64,000 nt of DNA from Tranquillimonas rosea (GCF_900111315.1 NZ_FOGU01000001.1:310001-374000), one strand, 5' to 3'; positions 46,974-60,944 are shown, counted from the first letter of the stretch. Numbers and translations: made by a program. The notes: a model not told the origin generated them from the sequence alone.

Positions 46974-48380
46974 ATGAGCAAGTCCGATTTTCTCAAGACG
47001 ATCAAGGACGAAGACGTCGAGTACGTCGACATCCGCTTCACCGACCCGCGCGGCAAGCTGCAGCACGTGACGGTGATGTCGCACGAAGTCGACGAGGATT
47101 TCCTCGACGAGGGCTTCATGTTCGACGGCTCCTCCATCCAGGGCTGGAAGTCGATCGACCAGTCCGACATGAAATTGCTGCCGGACACCGACTCGGCCTA
47201 CATGGACCCGTTCTATGCCGAGAAGACGCTGGCCGTGCACTGCACCGTGGTCGAGCCCGACACCGGCGAGCGCTATGACCGCGACCCGCGTGGTACCGCG
47301 CGCAACGCCGAGGACTACCTGAAGTCCAGCGGCGTGGGCGACAACTCGTTCTTCGGCCCCGAGGCCGAGTTCTTCCTGTTCGACGACGTCCGCTACTCGG
47401 TCGAGATGAACAAGGTGTCCTACTACGTCGACGCGCAGGACGCGTCGTGGAACACCGACACCGAGTACGAGATGGGCAACATGGGCCACCGTCCGGGCGT
47501 CAAGGGCGGCTACTTCCCCGTGAACCCGATCGACGACGGGCAGGACATCCGCTCGGAGATGCTGTCGACGATGAAGCGGATCGGCATGAAGGTCGACAAG
47601 CACCACCACGAGGTCGCGAGCTGCCAGCACGAGCTGGGCATGATCTTCTCGTCGCTGGTCGACCAGGCCGACAACCTGCAGAAGTACAAGTACATCATCC
47701 ACAACGTGGCGCACGCCTATGGCAAGTCGGCCACCTTCATGCCCAAGCCCGTCGCGGGCGACAACGGCACCGGCATGCACGTGAACATGTCGATCTGGAA
47801 GGACGGCAAGCCGCTCTTCGCCGGTGACAAGTACGCCGACCTGAGCGACGAGGCGCTGTTCTACATCGGCGGCATTCTCAAGCACGCCAAGGCGCTGAAC
47901 GCCTTCACCAACCCGTCGACGAACTCGTACAAGCGCCTGATCCCGGGCTTCGAGGCGCCGGTGCTTCGCGCCTACTCGGCCCGCAACCGCTCGGGCTGCG
48001 TTCGTATTCCGTGGTCGGAAAGCCCGAAGGGCAAGCGCGTCGAGGCCCGCTTCCCCGACCCGTCGGCAAACCCCTACCTGTGCTTCGCGGCGCTTCTGAT
48101 GGCCGGCATCGACGGCATCAAGAACAAGATCCATCCGGGCGAAGCGATGGACAAGGACCTCTACGACCTGCCGCCGGAAGAGCTGGCCGGCATCCCGACC
48201 GTCTGCTCCTCGCTGCGCGAGGCGATGGACGAGCTGGAGAAGGATCACGAGTTCCTGCTCGCCGGCGACGTGTTCACGAAGAGCCAGCTCGAGGGCTACA
48301 TGGATCTCAAGTGGGAAGAGATCTACGCCTACGAGCACACCCCGCACCCGGTGGAATTCAAGCTCTACTACGGCTGCTGA
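46974..48380 (+). CDS. glnA: Glutamine synthetase, type I
   Basis: 468-residue GSI-beta. It forms glutamine from glutamate and ammonia. Motifs include FDGSSIQGW, the ATP-binding [14 protein letters not shown] and the adenylylation site DLYDLPPEE with Tyr at residue 397, matching the E. coli numbering. That tyrosine is modified by GlnE under control of GlnB. Full length, with a strong terminator 40 bp downstream. Confidence 0.98.
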   Translation: MSKSDFLKTIKDEDVEYVDIRFTDPRGKLQHVTVMSHEVDEDFLDEGFMFDGSSIQGWKSIDQSDMKLLPDTDSAYMDPFYAEKTLAVHCTVVEPDTGERYDRDPRGTARNAEDYLKSSGVGDNSFFGPEAEFFLFDDVRYSVEMNKVSYYVDAQDASWNTDTEYEMGNMGHRPGVKGGYFPVNPIDDGQDIRSEMLSTMKRIGMKVDKHHHEVASCQHELGMIFSSLVDQADNLQKYKYIIHNVAHAYGKSATFMPKPVAGDNGTGMHVNMSIWKDGKPLFAGDKYADLSDEALFYIGGILKHAKALNAFTNPSTNSYKRLIPGFEAPVLRAYSARNRSGCVRIPWSESPKGKRVEARFPDPSANPYLCFAALLMAGIDGIKNKIHPGEAMDKDLYDLPPEELAGIPTVCSSLREAMDELEKDHEFLLAGDVFTKSQLEGYMDLKWEEIYAYEHTPHPVEFKLYYGC

Positions 48381-48420
48381 GATCCGGGCGGCGGCCCCTC
48401 TGCCGCCCCCTCGGACACCA

Positions 48421-48453
48421 ACGGCCCGCGGCATCGTCGCGGGCCGTTTTTTC
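48421..48453 (+). terminator. Intrinsic terminator of glnBA
   Basis: A 10-bp perfect stem (ACGGCCCGCG and complement) with a 7-base loop is followed by six T residues (48447-48452). Confidence 0.92.
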
Positions 48454-48637
48454 TTGCTCAGAACCTTTTCGGCGAAAGTCCGCTGCCTGAAACCTGGGAT
48501 CGAGTACGTTTACGCCCAATATCGCATGGGTTGTGACCTTTCGGCTAATACCACCCACGCAATTAACCTTTTCCTGCCCCATTGTTTACCAATTTGGGCG
48601 CGATCACGGTCCAAACGGCAAAAGGACCGGAACACCC

Positions 48638-49312
48638 ATGTCTGGACGCTATGCAGAAACGACTGCCAGGATCGTCTACCCGGGCGAGGTCTCTCTGAAC
48701 CTCGGCGCGCTGGCCGAACCACTCGTGGATCGGCTGCGTCAGAAAGGCTACGAGTTCGACGTCGTCGGCCAGGCCGCCGGGCACGAGCTTCTGTTCGTCA
48801 GCCGCAGCCTCATCGTCACGCTGTCGCGCCCCGAAGAGCACTCCGACACCGTCTGCGTCTCGTCGGAGACTCCGAGGGATGCCGAGGATCCGAGCGCGGC
48901 GACCAAGATGCGCTTCCGCGCCTGCGCGGCGGTGGTCCGTCATTTCGTCGCCAGCCAGGCCGCCAGCAAGATCGTCTGGTCCCATGCCGGCCGCGAATAT
49001 GTGACCGAGACCGGCGGCGAGCGGATCGCGCCCTGCGGCGGCGCGCTGCAGGACAAGCAGGCCGACAACCGCGATAACGCGCCGGATCTGCCGGACGAGC
49101 AGAGCGTGCCGCTCAAGCTGGCCATCTACACGATGAACACCTCGCTCATGCTGGTCTCGCTGCCCGTGGGCGCGGGGATGCTGACCTACAACCTGCTCAA
49201 AGGCGGGTCGATCAACGCGACCGGCCGCGTGATGGCGCTGACGGGGCTGGCCATCGGGGCCAGCAACATCCCCTCGATGCCCGAGATGGCGTTCCTCGGC
49301 TCGCTGCTCTGA
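48638..49312 (+). CDS. Membrane-associated protein of unknown function
   Basis: 224-residue protein. Residues 1-150 form a soluble domain (VDRLRQKGYEFDVVGQ, FVSRSLIVTLSRPEEHSD), and two hydrophobic helices at about 165-190 and 195-215 end the protein. No family recognised. The start at 48638 was chosen because of AAAGGACC upstream; the preceding 180 bp are relatively AT-rich, with a possible promoter. It follows the glnA terminator and precedes the convergent antiporter gene by 7 bp. Confidence 0.65.
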   Translation: MSGRYAETTARIVYPGEVSLNLGALAEPLVDRLRQKGYEFDVVGQAAGHELLFVSRSLIVTLSRPEEHSDTVCVSSETPRDAEDPSAATKMRFRACAAVVRHFVASQAASKIVWSHAGREYVTETGGERIAPCGGALQDKQADNRDNAPDLPDEQSVPLKLAIYTMNTSLMLVSLPVGAGMLTYNLLKGGSINATGRVMALTGLAIGASNIPSMPEMAFLGSLL

Positions 49313-49319
49313 ACGGCGC

Positions 49320-51146
49320 TCAGCCCGCCTCGGCGCGGGCGGCCTCGCGCGGCGGGGCGACCGAGACGATACGTCGGCCGGGAATGTCGCGCGGCGCGTC
49401 GGCGTCGCCGATGAAGTGGATCTCGGTATCGCGTCCGATCCAGGCCAGCATCAGCGCGTCGGGATTGTCCCGGCGCCAGCGCTTGAGCCCGTATTCCTCG
49501 GTCAGCCCGGTGATCCTCACCTCCCAGCCGTTCCAGACCTTTCGGTTCAGATTGTTGTAGGTGGCGCCCGCGCCGAAACGCCGGCCGCCCAGCGACGCGG
49601 GCAGCGCGTGGCGCGTGGTGTCCGATTTCTCACGCGCGACCTGGTAGACGTTTTCGCGGCCGAACTCCGGGGCGAGGTCGGTGGCGACGAGCGTGTTGTA
49701 GGCGTCGTTGTCGGTCGCCGCGACGACGATCTTGTAGGCCGCGGTCTCGACCCGGTACTCGGCCGCTTCCGACAGGATGTCGCCGTAAAAGGTCGGCACG
49801 CCGATCTTGCGCGCGGCGGTCAGGTGTCCCCGGTTCGGATCGGCGATCAGCACCGGGATCTCGGCCTCTTTCAGCGCCTCGGCCAGCTCGGTCGAGAATT
49901 GCGAGCCGCCGACGATCAGCACGCCCGGCGTCTCGGCCCCCGTGAGGCCCAGAAGCCGCGCGAAGGGAGCCAGCGTGAAGCCGTGCACCACCACGCTCGC
50001 CGCGACCAGCACGAAGGCGAGCGGACCGATCAGCGCGCCGTCACCGACGCCCAGCCCGAACAGGCGGTCCCCGAACAGGCCAGCGACCGCCACCAGCACG
50101 ACGCCCCGCGGGCCGGTCAGCGCGACCAGCAGCTTTTCCTTGAAGGGCAGCGATGTGGACATGAGCGACAGGAACACCGTCACCGGCCGGACGATCAGCA
50201 CGACCAGCGCCACGAACACCGCCGCCCGCCAGTCGAGCTGCGCCAGCGTCGAGAAATCCAGCGACGCCGCGAGGAGGATGAACACCCCCGACACGAGCAG
50301 GACCGTCGCCTGCTCCTTGAAGCGGCGGATTTCGTCGTAGGACGGCAGGTCGGCATTGGCCATCACGATGCCGATGATCGTCACCGCCAGCAGCCCGCTT
50401 TCGTGCAGAACCGTGTCCGAGATGGCAAAGACCGCCAGCAGGACCGCGAATAGCACCGGCACCTTCATGAACTCGGGCACCTTGTTGCGCCGGAACGCCC
50501 AGGCCAGGCCGAACCCCGCCGCCAGGCCGAACAGCACCGCCAGCCCGATCCCCATGGCAAGTTCCCAGATCACAGTGCCCGGCGTCTCGGCCGTGCGCAC
50601 GACCAGCACCACCTCGAAGGCCAGCACCGCCGCGAGCGCGCCAATGGGATCGTTGACGATCGCCTCCCACTGGAGCAGCTGCGCCGGCCGCCGCGCCAGC
50701 CGCGACGTGCGAAGCATCGGCGCGATCACCGTCGGGCCGGTGACGATCATGATGCCGCCGAACACCGCCGAGCTTTCCCAGCTCAGCCCCGCGCCCCAGC
50801 GCAGCGCAAGCGCCGACAGCAGCCACCCCAACGGTGCCCCGATGAAGACCAGCCGCTTCACGCCTTCGGCGGCGTCCCGCAGCGAGCGGAAGTTCAGCGT
50901 AAGCCCGCCCTCGAACAGGATCACCGCCACCGCGACCGAGATGATCGGCCCCGTCAGTGGACCGATATCGCGCTCGGGGTCGAAGAGGCCCAGCACCGGG
51001 CCGGCGATCACGCCCGCGGCCAGCATCAGCACGATGGCCGGCAGCCGGAGCCGCCACGCCAGCCACTGCGACCCGACCCCGAGCGCGCCGACGATCGCGA
51101 AGGCCATGACCGGGCTCATGGCGGCGGCAACATCGGTCACGGCCAT
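49320..51146 (-). CDS. Cation:proton antiporter (CPA family) with TrkA-N domain
   Basis: 608-residue transporter. The first about 400 residues form twelve or so transmembrane helices of the Na+/H+ exchanger fold, including the NDPIGAL motif with the ion-binding Asp (near residue 165). A cytoplasmic TrkA-N/Rossmann domain follows (LIVGGSQFSTELAEAL, then VVAATDNDAYNTLVA), and a short C-terminal domain ends the protein. Ion choice (Na+, K+ or Li+) cannot be told. I start at ATG 51146 (MAVTDVAAAM), preceded by AAGGACGAG; the ATG at 51212 is unlikely. Confidence 0.9.
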   Translation of the reverse strand: MAVTDVAAAMSPVMAFAIVGALGVGSQWLAWRLRLPAIVLMLAAGVIAGPVLGLFDPERDIGPLTGPIISVAVAVILFEGGLTLNFRSLRDAAEGVKRLVFIGAPLGWLLSALALRWGAGLSWESSAVFGGIMIVTGPTVIAPMLRTSRLARRPAQLLQWEAIVNDPIGALAAVLAFEVVLVVRTAETPGTVIWELAMGIGLAVLFGLAAGFGLAWAFRRNKVPEFMKVPVLFAVLLAVFAISDTVLHESGLLAVTIIGIVMANADLPSYDEIRRFKEQATVLLVSGVFILLAASLDFSTLAQLDWRAAVFVALVVLIVRPVTVFLSLMSTSLPFKEKLLVALTGPRGVVLVAVAGLFGDRLFGLGVGDGALIGPLAFVLVAASVVVHGFTLAPFARLLGLTGAETPGVLIVGGSQFSTELAEALKEAEIPVLIADPNRGHLTAARKIGVPTFYGDILSEAAEYRVETAAYKIVVAATDNDAYNTLVATDLAPEFGRENVYQVAREKSDTTRHALPASLGGRRFGAGATYNNLNRKVWNGWEVRITGLTEEYGLKRWRRDNPDALMLAWIGRDTEIHFIGDADAPRDIPGRRIVSVAPPREAARAEAG

Positions 51147-51273
51147 CTTTCTCGTCCTTATCTTTGCAGGTGCAGCATCGCCAATCCGCGACGGGGCCAC
51201 AAGTTCCGGCATGCATCTTGCAGCATGGGCCGGGCTTCGCTAGCGCTCGAACGGTGCGATGGCGAGGGAACCG

Positions 51274-52839
<1,566 letters not shown>

Positions 52840-52888
52840 CACCGCGCGGGGAAGCCGGGCGCTGTTGTGATCGCGCAAGGCGGGCTCT

Positions 52889-53860
52889 ATGTCTGGCGGC
52901 GCGAAACGCGCGGCCCGCCCCGGAGCCCGCGCGCCCCAGACCACGAGCAAGCGCATGGCCAAGACCACATCCCCGAGACGCCAGGCCCTGGAGGACCGCG
53001 TCGTGCGCGCCGTCCTGTGGGTCGCCGCGCGGCTGCCCTATCGCTGGCGGGTGCCCGTCCTCGGCTGGCTGACCTCGCGTGTCGCGGCGCCGCTGCTGGG
53101 CTGGAACAAGCGGGTGCGCGAAAACCTCGCCTACGTCCTGCCCGACCTGCCCGAGGCCGAGATCGTGCGCATCGTCCGCGCCGTTCCCGACAACGCGGGG
53201 CGTTCCCTGGCCGAGCTCTATTCCGGGGCCGAGTTCCTCGAACGTGTCGGCCCCACGCCCCTGCGCGGTCCCGGCGTCGAAACGCTCGAGGCCGGGCTGC
53301 GCGCGCGGACGCCAATGGTGCTCGTCACCGGGCATTTCGGCAATTACGACGCCTTCCGCGCCGTGATGAAGCATCGCGGCGAACCGCTCGGCGCGCTGTA
53401 CCGCCCGATGCGGAACGCGGCTCTGAACGACCGCTACGTGCAGGCCATGGCCCAGCTGTCCAGCGTGCACGCCGCCGACCGCAAGGGCATTGTCGCGATC
53501 ATGCGTCACCTCAAGAACGGCGAGCCCGTGGCCGTCGTCAGCGACATTTACGCCGAGGGCGGCCTGCCGGTGACGTTCTTCGGCAAGACCGCCCCCACCG
53601 CGGGGTCGATCGCGGAATGGGCGGTGAAGTTCGACGCGCCGATGATCCCGATCTTCTCGATCCGGCAGGACGACGGGCTGAGCTTCGACATCGTAGTCGA
53701 AGAGCCGATCCCGCACGGCACCGTCGAAGAGATGATGCAGACCTACAACGACCGGGTCGAGGCGCAGGCCCGCGCCCATCCGGGCCAGTGGTTCTGGATC
53801 CACCGGCGCTGGAAACCGCACCGTCAGCGGGCGCGCGCCGCCGCCACGACCGGACCGTAA
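52889..53860 (+). CDS. Lysophospholipid/lipid A acyltransferase (LpxL/HtrB-like)
   Basis: 323-residue acyltransferase of the LpxL/HtrB family. The catalytic HX4D motif appears as GHFGNYD (about residue 149), followed by YRPMRN and the VSDIYAEGGLPVTFFG segment. The membrane-proximal N-terminus has a hydrophobic helix (about 38-55). It adds a secondary acyl chain to lipid A or acts on another lipid; the substrate is inferred. The ATG at 52889 is preceded by AAGGCGGG; ATG 52955 is an alternative. Its 3' end overlaps the convergent DUF1223 gene by 37 bp. Confidence 0.85.
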   Translation: MSGGAKRAARPGARAPQTTSKRMAKTTSPRRQALEDRVVRAVLWVAARLPYRWRVPVLGWLTSRVAAPLLGWNKRVRENLAYVLPDLPEAEIVRIVRAVPDNAGRSLAELYSGAEFLERVGPTPLRGPGVETLEAGLRARTPMVLVTGHFGNYDAFRAVMKHRGEPLGALYRPMRNAALNDRYVQAMAQLSSVHAADRKGIVAIMRHLKNGEPVAVVSDIYAEGGLPVTFFGKTAPTAGSIAEWAVKFDAPMIPIFSIRQDDGLSFDIVVEEPIPHGTVEEMMQTYNDRVEAQARAHPGQWFWIHRRWKPHRQRARAAATTGP

Positions 53861-54537
53861 TCGGGTTTCTGCAGGATGACCGCGGCGGGCTCGTCGCCCG
53901 ACGCCTGGGCTGTCATCGCCAGCGTGCCCGCCCCGTCCCAGCGGCCGACCTCGCGCCAGCCGGTCACGACATTCGTGTAGGTGATCGTCTTGCCCGCGTT
54001 CTCGCCGCGCTTGATCGACACCTCGCGCTCTGGGACGAAGGTGACAAGCTGCACGATGACATCGCCGACCGAATCACCGCGCGGCGTCGCCTCGATCTGC
54101 AGCACACCGCCATCGTGGCTGACGGTCAGGACGACCGGCTGCTGGGCGTCGTGATGCGCCTCGATCAGCTCGGCCAGCTCCATCGGGCGGTAGCCGACGA
54201 CGTGATCCTGCCCGCCCACGACCATCTGCGGCGTGTAGACGGTGCTGCCGCCCGCGGCGTGGGCATATCCCTTCTGACGCTTGGTATAGGCGGGATCGGC
54301 GAAGTCGTCCTTCCAGCCGATATAGTCCCAGTAATCGACGTGCAGCGCCAGCGGTAGCACGTCGCTCCGGCCCTTCAGCTCGGTCAGCAGCGCGTCCGCC
54401 GGCGGGCACGACGCGCAGCCCTGAGAGGTGTAGAGTTCCACCAGGACCGGCTGCCCATCGGTGTCGTGCGCCTGCACCTGCGGAGCCATCGCAAGGCAGA
54501 GGGTTATGCCGGCGGCGGGAATGGCGCGCATTGTCAT
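53824..54537 (-). CDS. DUF1223 thioredoxin-fold protein
   Basis: 237-residue exported protein with a signal peptide (to VQAHD, about residue 23) and a thioredoxin-like domain. The CXXC motif is CASC (Cys41, Cys44) in YTSQGCASCPPAD, and the IGWKDDFADPAYTKRQ segment is the DUF1223 signature. The family is uncharacterised; a periplasmic redox role is likely. Its 3' end overlaps the convergent acyltransferase gene by 37 bp, so the last residues of both proteins share DNA. Confidence 0.92.
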   Translation of the reverse strand: MTMRAIPAAGITLCLAMAPQVQAHDTDGQPVLVELYTSQGCASCPPADALLTELKGRSDVLPLALHVDYWDYIGWKDDFADPAYTKRQKGYAHAAGGSTVYTPQMVVGGQDHVVGYRPMELAELIEAHHDAQQPVVLTVSHDGGVLQIEATPRGDSVGDVIVQLVTFVPEREVSIKRGENAGKTITYTNVVTGWREVGRWDGAGTLAMTAQASGDEPAAVILQKPDYGPVVAAARAR

Positions 54538-54766
54538 GGTCCTCGTCTTGACGCTGGCCTTCGTTGCCTACTTGATCCGATAGGCCATAGACCAATCAAG
54601 GATTAGCGAGAACCCGTGTCCCCACGTCGGCGTTGTTACAAGGAATGGCCTCGCCAAGCCCGGTGCACAATGGTATACAACGCGCGACCCCAGCCCGGAC
54701 GATCCGCCGAAAGGCATCCCGCCCGGCGGCGGCCAGTTAAGCAAGCCAGGTAAAGGAGCCACGCCC

Positions 54767-57565
<2,799 letters not shown>

Positions 57566-57593
57566 CACAGGCAGCAACACCACCATCTCACGA

Positions 57594-57625
57594 CACGGCC
57601 CGCCCCGGACACGCGGCGGGCCGTG
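57594..57625 (+). terminator. Hairpin after acnA
   Basis: An 11-bp perfect stem (CACGGCCCGCC and complement) with a 10-base loop, 28 bp after the acnA stop. No T-run follows. Confidence 0.55.
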
Positions 57626-57937
57626 CCACGTCTGGCGCCACGTTTCCGCCACATTTCCAGACACACCCAAAGATATCGTCCATCCGGCCGGACAGCCTTC
57701 TCGTGCCTCATCCAAAGCGCTGAGAGATTCGGATTTTTCCCAATAAACGCTGCTACTCCGGGCTGGCGCGGCGGCGCGCGAGCTACGGCATCCGGCTTAG
57801 ATCAAGAGGCTATCGTGCGCGGTGTCGCAACAATCGGTATGGTGAGCCATCACCGTGCGACCGGGGTGCCGCAAACACTCTGTTTCCTCGCGGTGTGGCA
57901 TGGGCCTGTTAAGACTGACCCTGTTCATTGGGGGACG
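57626..57937. other. Intergenic region between acnA and the ccm genes
   Basis: About 310 bp with no recognised gene. It is less GC-rich than its surroundings in places (57720-57750, 57820-57900) and probably holds the promoter for the small open frame at 57938. Confidence 0.4.
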
Positions 57938-58054
57938 ATGACGATGCTGACCGAACTCTGCGCCTACCTGCGCAGACTGCCTTTCGCGGTCCCGTTTCTC
58001 GAAACCGGGATCCTGTTGTTCCTCGCCTACGCCGCGGCGGTGACCGGAACCTAG
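57938..58054 (+). CDS. Possible small membrane protein
   Basis: 38-residue open frame, starting ATG 57938 after GGGGGACG, with a hydrophobic segment over the last half (FLETGILLFLAYAAAVTG). Its stop (58052-58054) overlaps the stop of the convergent ccmG gene. It is too short for homology by eye; the evidence is a good ribosome site and a hydrophobic helix only. Confidence 0.35.
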   Translation: MTMLTELCAYLRRLPFAVPFLETGILLFLAYAAAVTGT

Positions 58055-58578
58055 TCGCGCGCCTCGGCGATGGCGGGCCGGATGCGGCTGTCCATCACCC
58101 TGTCCGTGATCGGCCCGGCAAAGCGCAGCACCACCCGGCCTTCCCGGTCCAGAACATAGGTCTCCGGCACACCGTACAGTCCCCAGTCCAGCGCCGTCCG
58201 CCCGCTCGGATCTGCGCCCATGGCGACGAATGGATTGCCGAGTTCCTTCAGGAACGACACCGCGTTCTCCGGATCGTCCTTGTAGTTGATGCCATAGATC
58301 GGCACCCCCTCCCCGGCCAGCTGCTCGAGATTGGGGTGCTCGGCCCGGCACGGCGCGCACCAGCTGGCCCAGAAGTTCACCAGCTTGACGCCGCCCTCGC
58401 GCAGGTCCGCCGTCTCGAACGTCGACCCGTCCAAGGGCTCCAGCGCCACACCCGGCGCGATCTCTCCGGCGCGGGCCGACGGCAGCGCATCCGGATCCTC
58501 GCGCTGCATCCCCAGCCAGAAGGCCACGGCCAGGCCGGCGAACAGCATCGGCGGCAACAGCATCAGCGGCTTAACCAT
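58051..58578 (-). CDS. ccmG: Cytochrome c maturation thiol:disulfide protein CcmG/DsbE
   Basis: 175-residue membrane-anchored thioredoxin. An N-terminal helix (about 7-24) serves as anchor. The WCAPC motif (Cys74, Cys77) sits in NFWASWCAPCRAEHP and the later YGVPETYVLD segment holds the cis-proline. It reduces apocytochrome c thiols before heme attachment. It is coupled to ccmD by an 8-bp overlap and belongs to the ccmABCDG run. Confidence 0.95.
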   Translation of the reverse strand: MVKPLMLLPPMLFAGLAVAFWLGMQREDPDALPSARAGEIAPGVALEPLDGSTFETADLREGGVKLVNFWASWCAPCRAEHPNLEQLAGEGVPIYGINYKDDPENAVSFLKELGNPFVAMGADPSGRTALDWGLYGVPETYVLDREGRVVLRFAGPITDRVMDSRIRPAIAEARD

Positions 58579-58723
58579 TGCGCCGCGCCTCCGCCTCGTC
58601 CAGCTGACGGCGCACGCGCCGTGCCCGCGCCACGCTCAGCCCGACAAGCCCCGCAAGCAGCACCAGGCTCCCGGCATAGGCCACCAGCACCTCTGCTGCA
58701 TAACGTCCGAGTTCCACGCTCAT
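58571..58723 (-). CDS. ccmD: Heme exporter protein CcmD
   Basis: 50-residue protein: one membrane helix (about residues 8-30) then a basic coiled tail (RARRVRRQLDEAEARRNG), the standard CcmD plan. CcmD stabilises the CcmABC complex and aids release of holo-CcmE. It is too short for many gene finders but is placed between ccmC and ccmG and overlaps both, which makes it secure. Confidence 0.92.
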   Translation of the reverse strand: MSVELGRYAAEVLVAYAGSLVLLAGLVGLSVARARRVRRQLDEAEARRNG

Positions 58724-59448
58724 GCCGCCCGCTCCCTGAGCCGCAGCGCGTGCAGACGCCTGAGCCGGATCTCGGTCCGCGTCCGCAACAGGACGAGGGC
58801 CACGAACAACAACACGAAACCGGCGATCGCCACCAGCAACGGGTAATAGAACACGTCCGCCACGTTCTCCTCCGCATCGAGCGACAGCGAGGCCCCCTGG
58901 TGCAGCCCCTGGTTCCAGAAATTCACCGCATACCGGCTCAGCACCGCGAAGACCGAACCGACGAGGCACAGCACCCCGGTCAGGTCGGCCGCGGTGTCCG
59001 GATCGTCGATTGCCGCCCACAGCGCCATGTAGCCCAGGTAGAAAAGGAACAGGATCAGGAACGAGGTCAGGCGCGGATCCCAGGCCCACCAGGTGCCCCA
59101 CATGGGCTGCCCCCAGACCGCCCCGGTGAAAAGTGCGATCAGCGTCATCGTCACACCCACCGGCGCCGCCGCCTTCGCCGCCAGCGCGCTCACGTGGTGT
59201 CGCCGGATCAGCCAGACGAGCGAGGCCACCAGCATCATCAGCCAGGCGTTGATCGCCATCAGCGCCGCGGGAACGTGAAGATAGATGATCTTGACCGTCG
59301 ATCCCTGCCGGTAATCCTCCGGCGTGAAGAAGAACCCCCAGACCAGCCCGACCAGAAGACACAGGGCCGCCGCCCCGCCGAGCACCGGCACGGCGCGGGC
59401 GGTGGTGGCCATGAAACGGGCCGGGTTTGCGTATTCCCAGAGCGACAT
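58720..59448 (-). CDS. ccmC: Heme exporter protein CcmC
   Basis: 242-residue, six-helix membrane protein with the tryptophan-rich heme-handling motif WGQPMWGTWWAWDPRLTS (about residues 115-132) and flanking histidines (near 60 and 185). CcmC passes heme to CcmE in cytochrome c biogenesis System I. The start MSLWEYANP at 59448 is the family start; an in-frame ATG at 59628 lies in the repeat region. It overlaps ccmD by 4 bp. Confidence 0.95.
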   Translation of the reverse strand: MSLWEYANPARFMATTARAVPVLGGAAALCLLVGLVWGFFFTPEDYRQGSTVKIIYLHVPAALMAINAWLMMLVASLVWLIRRHHVSALAAKAAAPVGVTMTLIALFTGAVWGQPMWGTWWAWDPRLTSFLILFLFYLGYMALWAAIDDPDTAADLTGVLCLVGSVFAVLSRYAVNFWNQGLHQGASLSLDAEENVADVFYYPLLVAIAGFVLLFVALVLLRTRTEIRLRRLHALRLRERAA

Positions 59449-59497
59449 CGCCCTCTCTCTATGCCGCCGCCGCGCCACGCTCAAGCGCTCCGACACG

Positions 59498-59549
59498 ATC
59501 GCGCCTGCGGCGCGATGCCTCCGGCAGGGGTATTTTCCGGCAGAAGAAG
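59498..59549 (+). repeat. Intergenic repeat, copy 4
   Basis: A hairpin (ATCGCGCC-TGC-GGCGCGAT) is followed by GCCTCCGGCAGGGGTATTTTCCGG and CAGAAGAAG. It faces copy 5 in inverted orientation in the ccmB-ccmC gap. Confidence 0.65.
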
Positions 59550-59566
59550 TCGCGACGCGCGCCCAG

Positions 59567-59601
59567 CTTCTTCTGTCCCCAAATATCCCCGCCGGAGGCA
59601 C
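59567..59601 (-). repeat. Intergenic repeat, copy 5
   Basis: On the minus strand: GCCTCCGGCGGGGATATTTGGGG and CAGAAGAAG. It forms an inverted pair with copy 4; their CAGAAGAAG tails point toward each other with about 17 bp between. Confidence 0.65.
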
Positions 59602-59667
59602 GCGTCGGCCGGAGGCCGGCGCAGACATCGCGTGCCGCGCGCCAGCGCGGCTCCTTTGGGATGGCGC

Positions 59668-60324
59668 CTACCTGAGATTGACCCGCAGGGCGGCGGCGGC
59701 GGCGAAGGGGAGCAGCGCCAGCGTGCCGGCGGTGATGCCGCCCAGCATGGCGAGCGGGGTCGCCAGCGCCAGCCCCTCGGCGCCACGGCGCGAGACTTCG
59801 GCGCCGAAGATCAGCGTGGGCACATAGAGCGGCAGCACCAGGAGCGACAGCAGCAATCCCCCACGCCGCAGCCCCACCGTCAGCGCGGCGCCGAAGGCGC
59901 CGATCATGCTGAGCGCCGGCGTGCCCGCGGCAAGCGCGAGAAGCAGCCAGCCATACCCTTCCGCGGGCAAGTTCAGGAACACGCCCAGCACCGGTGCCGC
60001 CAGGGTCAGCGGCAATCCCGTGGTGAGCCAGTGCGCCGCCGCCTTGGCGGCCACGACGCCCTCCAGCGGCAGCGGCGCGGTCGCGAGCAAGTCGAGCGAT
60101 CCGTCCTCCCAGTCGAGGGCGAAGATCCGGTCGAGCGACAACAGGCACGCCAACAGCGCGCCGAGCCAGAGGACGCCCGGCGCGATTCGTGCCAGCACCG
60201 CCGTCTCGGGGCCCACGGCGAAGGGCACGAGCACCACGACGATCAGGAAGAACGCAAGGCCCAGCCCGAAGCCACCCCCGGCCCGGACGGCCAGGGCCAT
60301 GTCACGCAGGAGCAACCGGATCAC
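59668..60324 (-). CDS. ccmB: Heme exporter protein CcmB
   Basis: 218-residue membrane permease of the CcmB family with six hydrophobic helices; the [16 protein letters not shown] segment near residue 65 is a family landmark. Together with CcmA it forms an ABC-type complex for CcmE handling in cytochrome c maturation. Its start overlaps the ccmA stop (ATGA). ccmC follows after a 220-bp gap holding an inverted pair of repeats, an unusual interruption in the operon. Confidence 0.95.
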   Translation of the reverse strand: MIRLLLRDMALAVRAGGGFGLGLAFFLIVVVLVPFAVGPETAVLARIAPGVLWLGALLACLLSLDRIFALDWEDGSLDLLATAPLPLEGVVAAKAAAHWLTTGLPLTLAAPVLGVFLNLPAEGYGWLLLALAAGTPALSMIGAFGAALTVGLRRGGLLLSLLVLPLYVPTLIFGAEVSRRGAEGLALATPLAMLGGITAGTLALLPFAAAAALRVNLR

Positions 60325-60944
60325 AGGAAGGCCTCGTCGAAGCCGGACGGATCGGGCCGGTCCACCGCCCGGAAGGACGCGAGATCCAGGACACCCGCCT
60401 CGATCCCGAGGTCGATATGCGTGGCCATCAGCGCCGCGCCCCCCGCCGCGAGATGCGCCCGCACAACCGCGGCGAAGAGGGCCACGCTGGCCGCGTCCAG
60501 CGACACCGTGGGCTCGTCCAGCGCCCAGACGGGACGGCCCGTAACCAGCAGCCGCGCCAGGCCCAGCCGCCGCCGCTGGCCCGCGGACAGGGTCTGGGCG
60601 GGACGGTCGCGCAGCGCCGAGAGGTCGAACGCGGAAAGGGCATCGTCGATGCCCGAGGTGCCGAACACCCCCGCCCAGAATCGCAGGGTCTCGGCCACGG
60701 TCAGCGTCGGCTTCACGCCGTCCGCGTGACCGCCATAGGCCAGCGTCTCGGGCGCCATCCCGACTGTGCCGTCCAATGGTGCCTGAAGGCCCGCCAGCGT
60801 GCGCAACAGCGTCGTCTTGCCCGACCCGTTCGGCCCCCGCAGCACCAGCGCCTCGCCGGGCGAGAGGCTGAAGGACACGCCCTCGAGCACCGCGAGGCCG
60901 CCCCGCGCGCAGGCCAGGTCGCGCACCTCCAGAAGCGGCGCCAT
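60321..60944 (-). CDS. ccmA: Cytochrome c biogenesis ATPase CcmA
   Basis: 207-residue ABC ATPase. Walker [12 protein letters not shown] (about 37-47), signature [15 protein letters not shown] and Walker B WALDEPT are intact, with an H-loop equivalent in ALMATHIDL. It powers release of heme-loaded CcmE with CcmB. First gene of the ccm run; a Mth938-like gene lies 2 bp upstream on the same strand. Confidence 0.96.
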   Translation of the reverse strand: MAPLLEVRDLACARGGLAVLEGVSFSLSPGEALVLRGPNGSGKTTLLRTLAGLQAPLDGTVGMAPETLAYGGHADGVKPTLTVAETLRFWAGVFGTSGIDDALSAFDLSALRDRPAQTLSAGQRRRLGLARLLVTGRPVWALDEPTVSLDAASVALFAAVVRAHLAAGGAALMATHIDLGIEAGVLDLASFRAVDRPDPSGFDEAFL

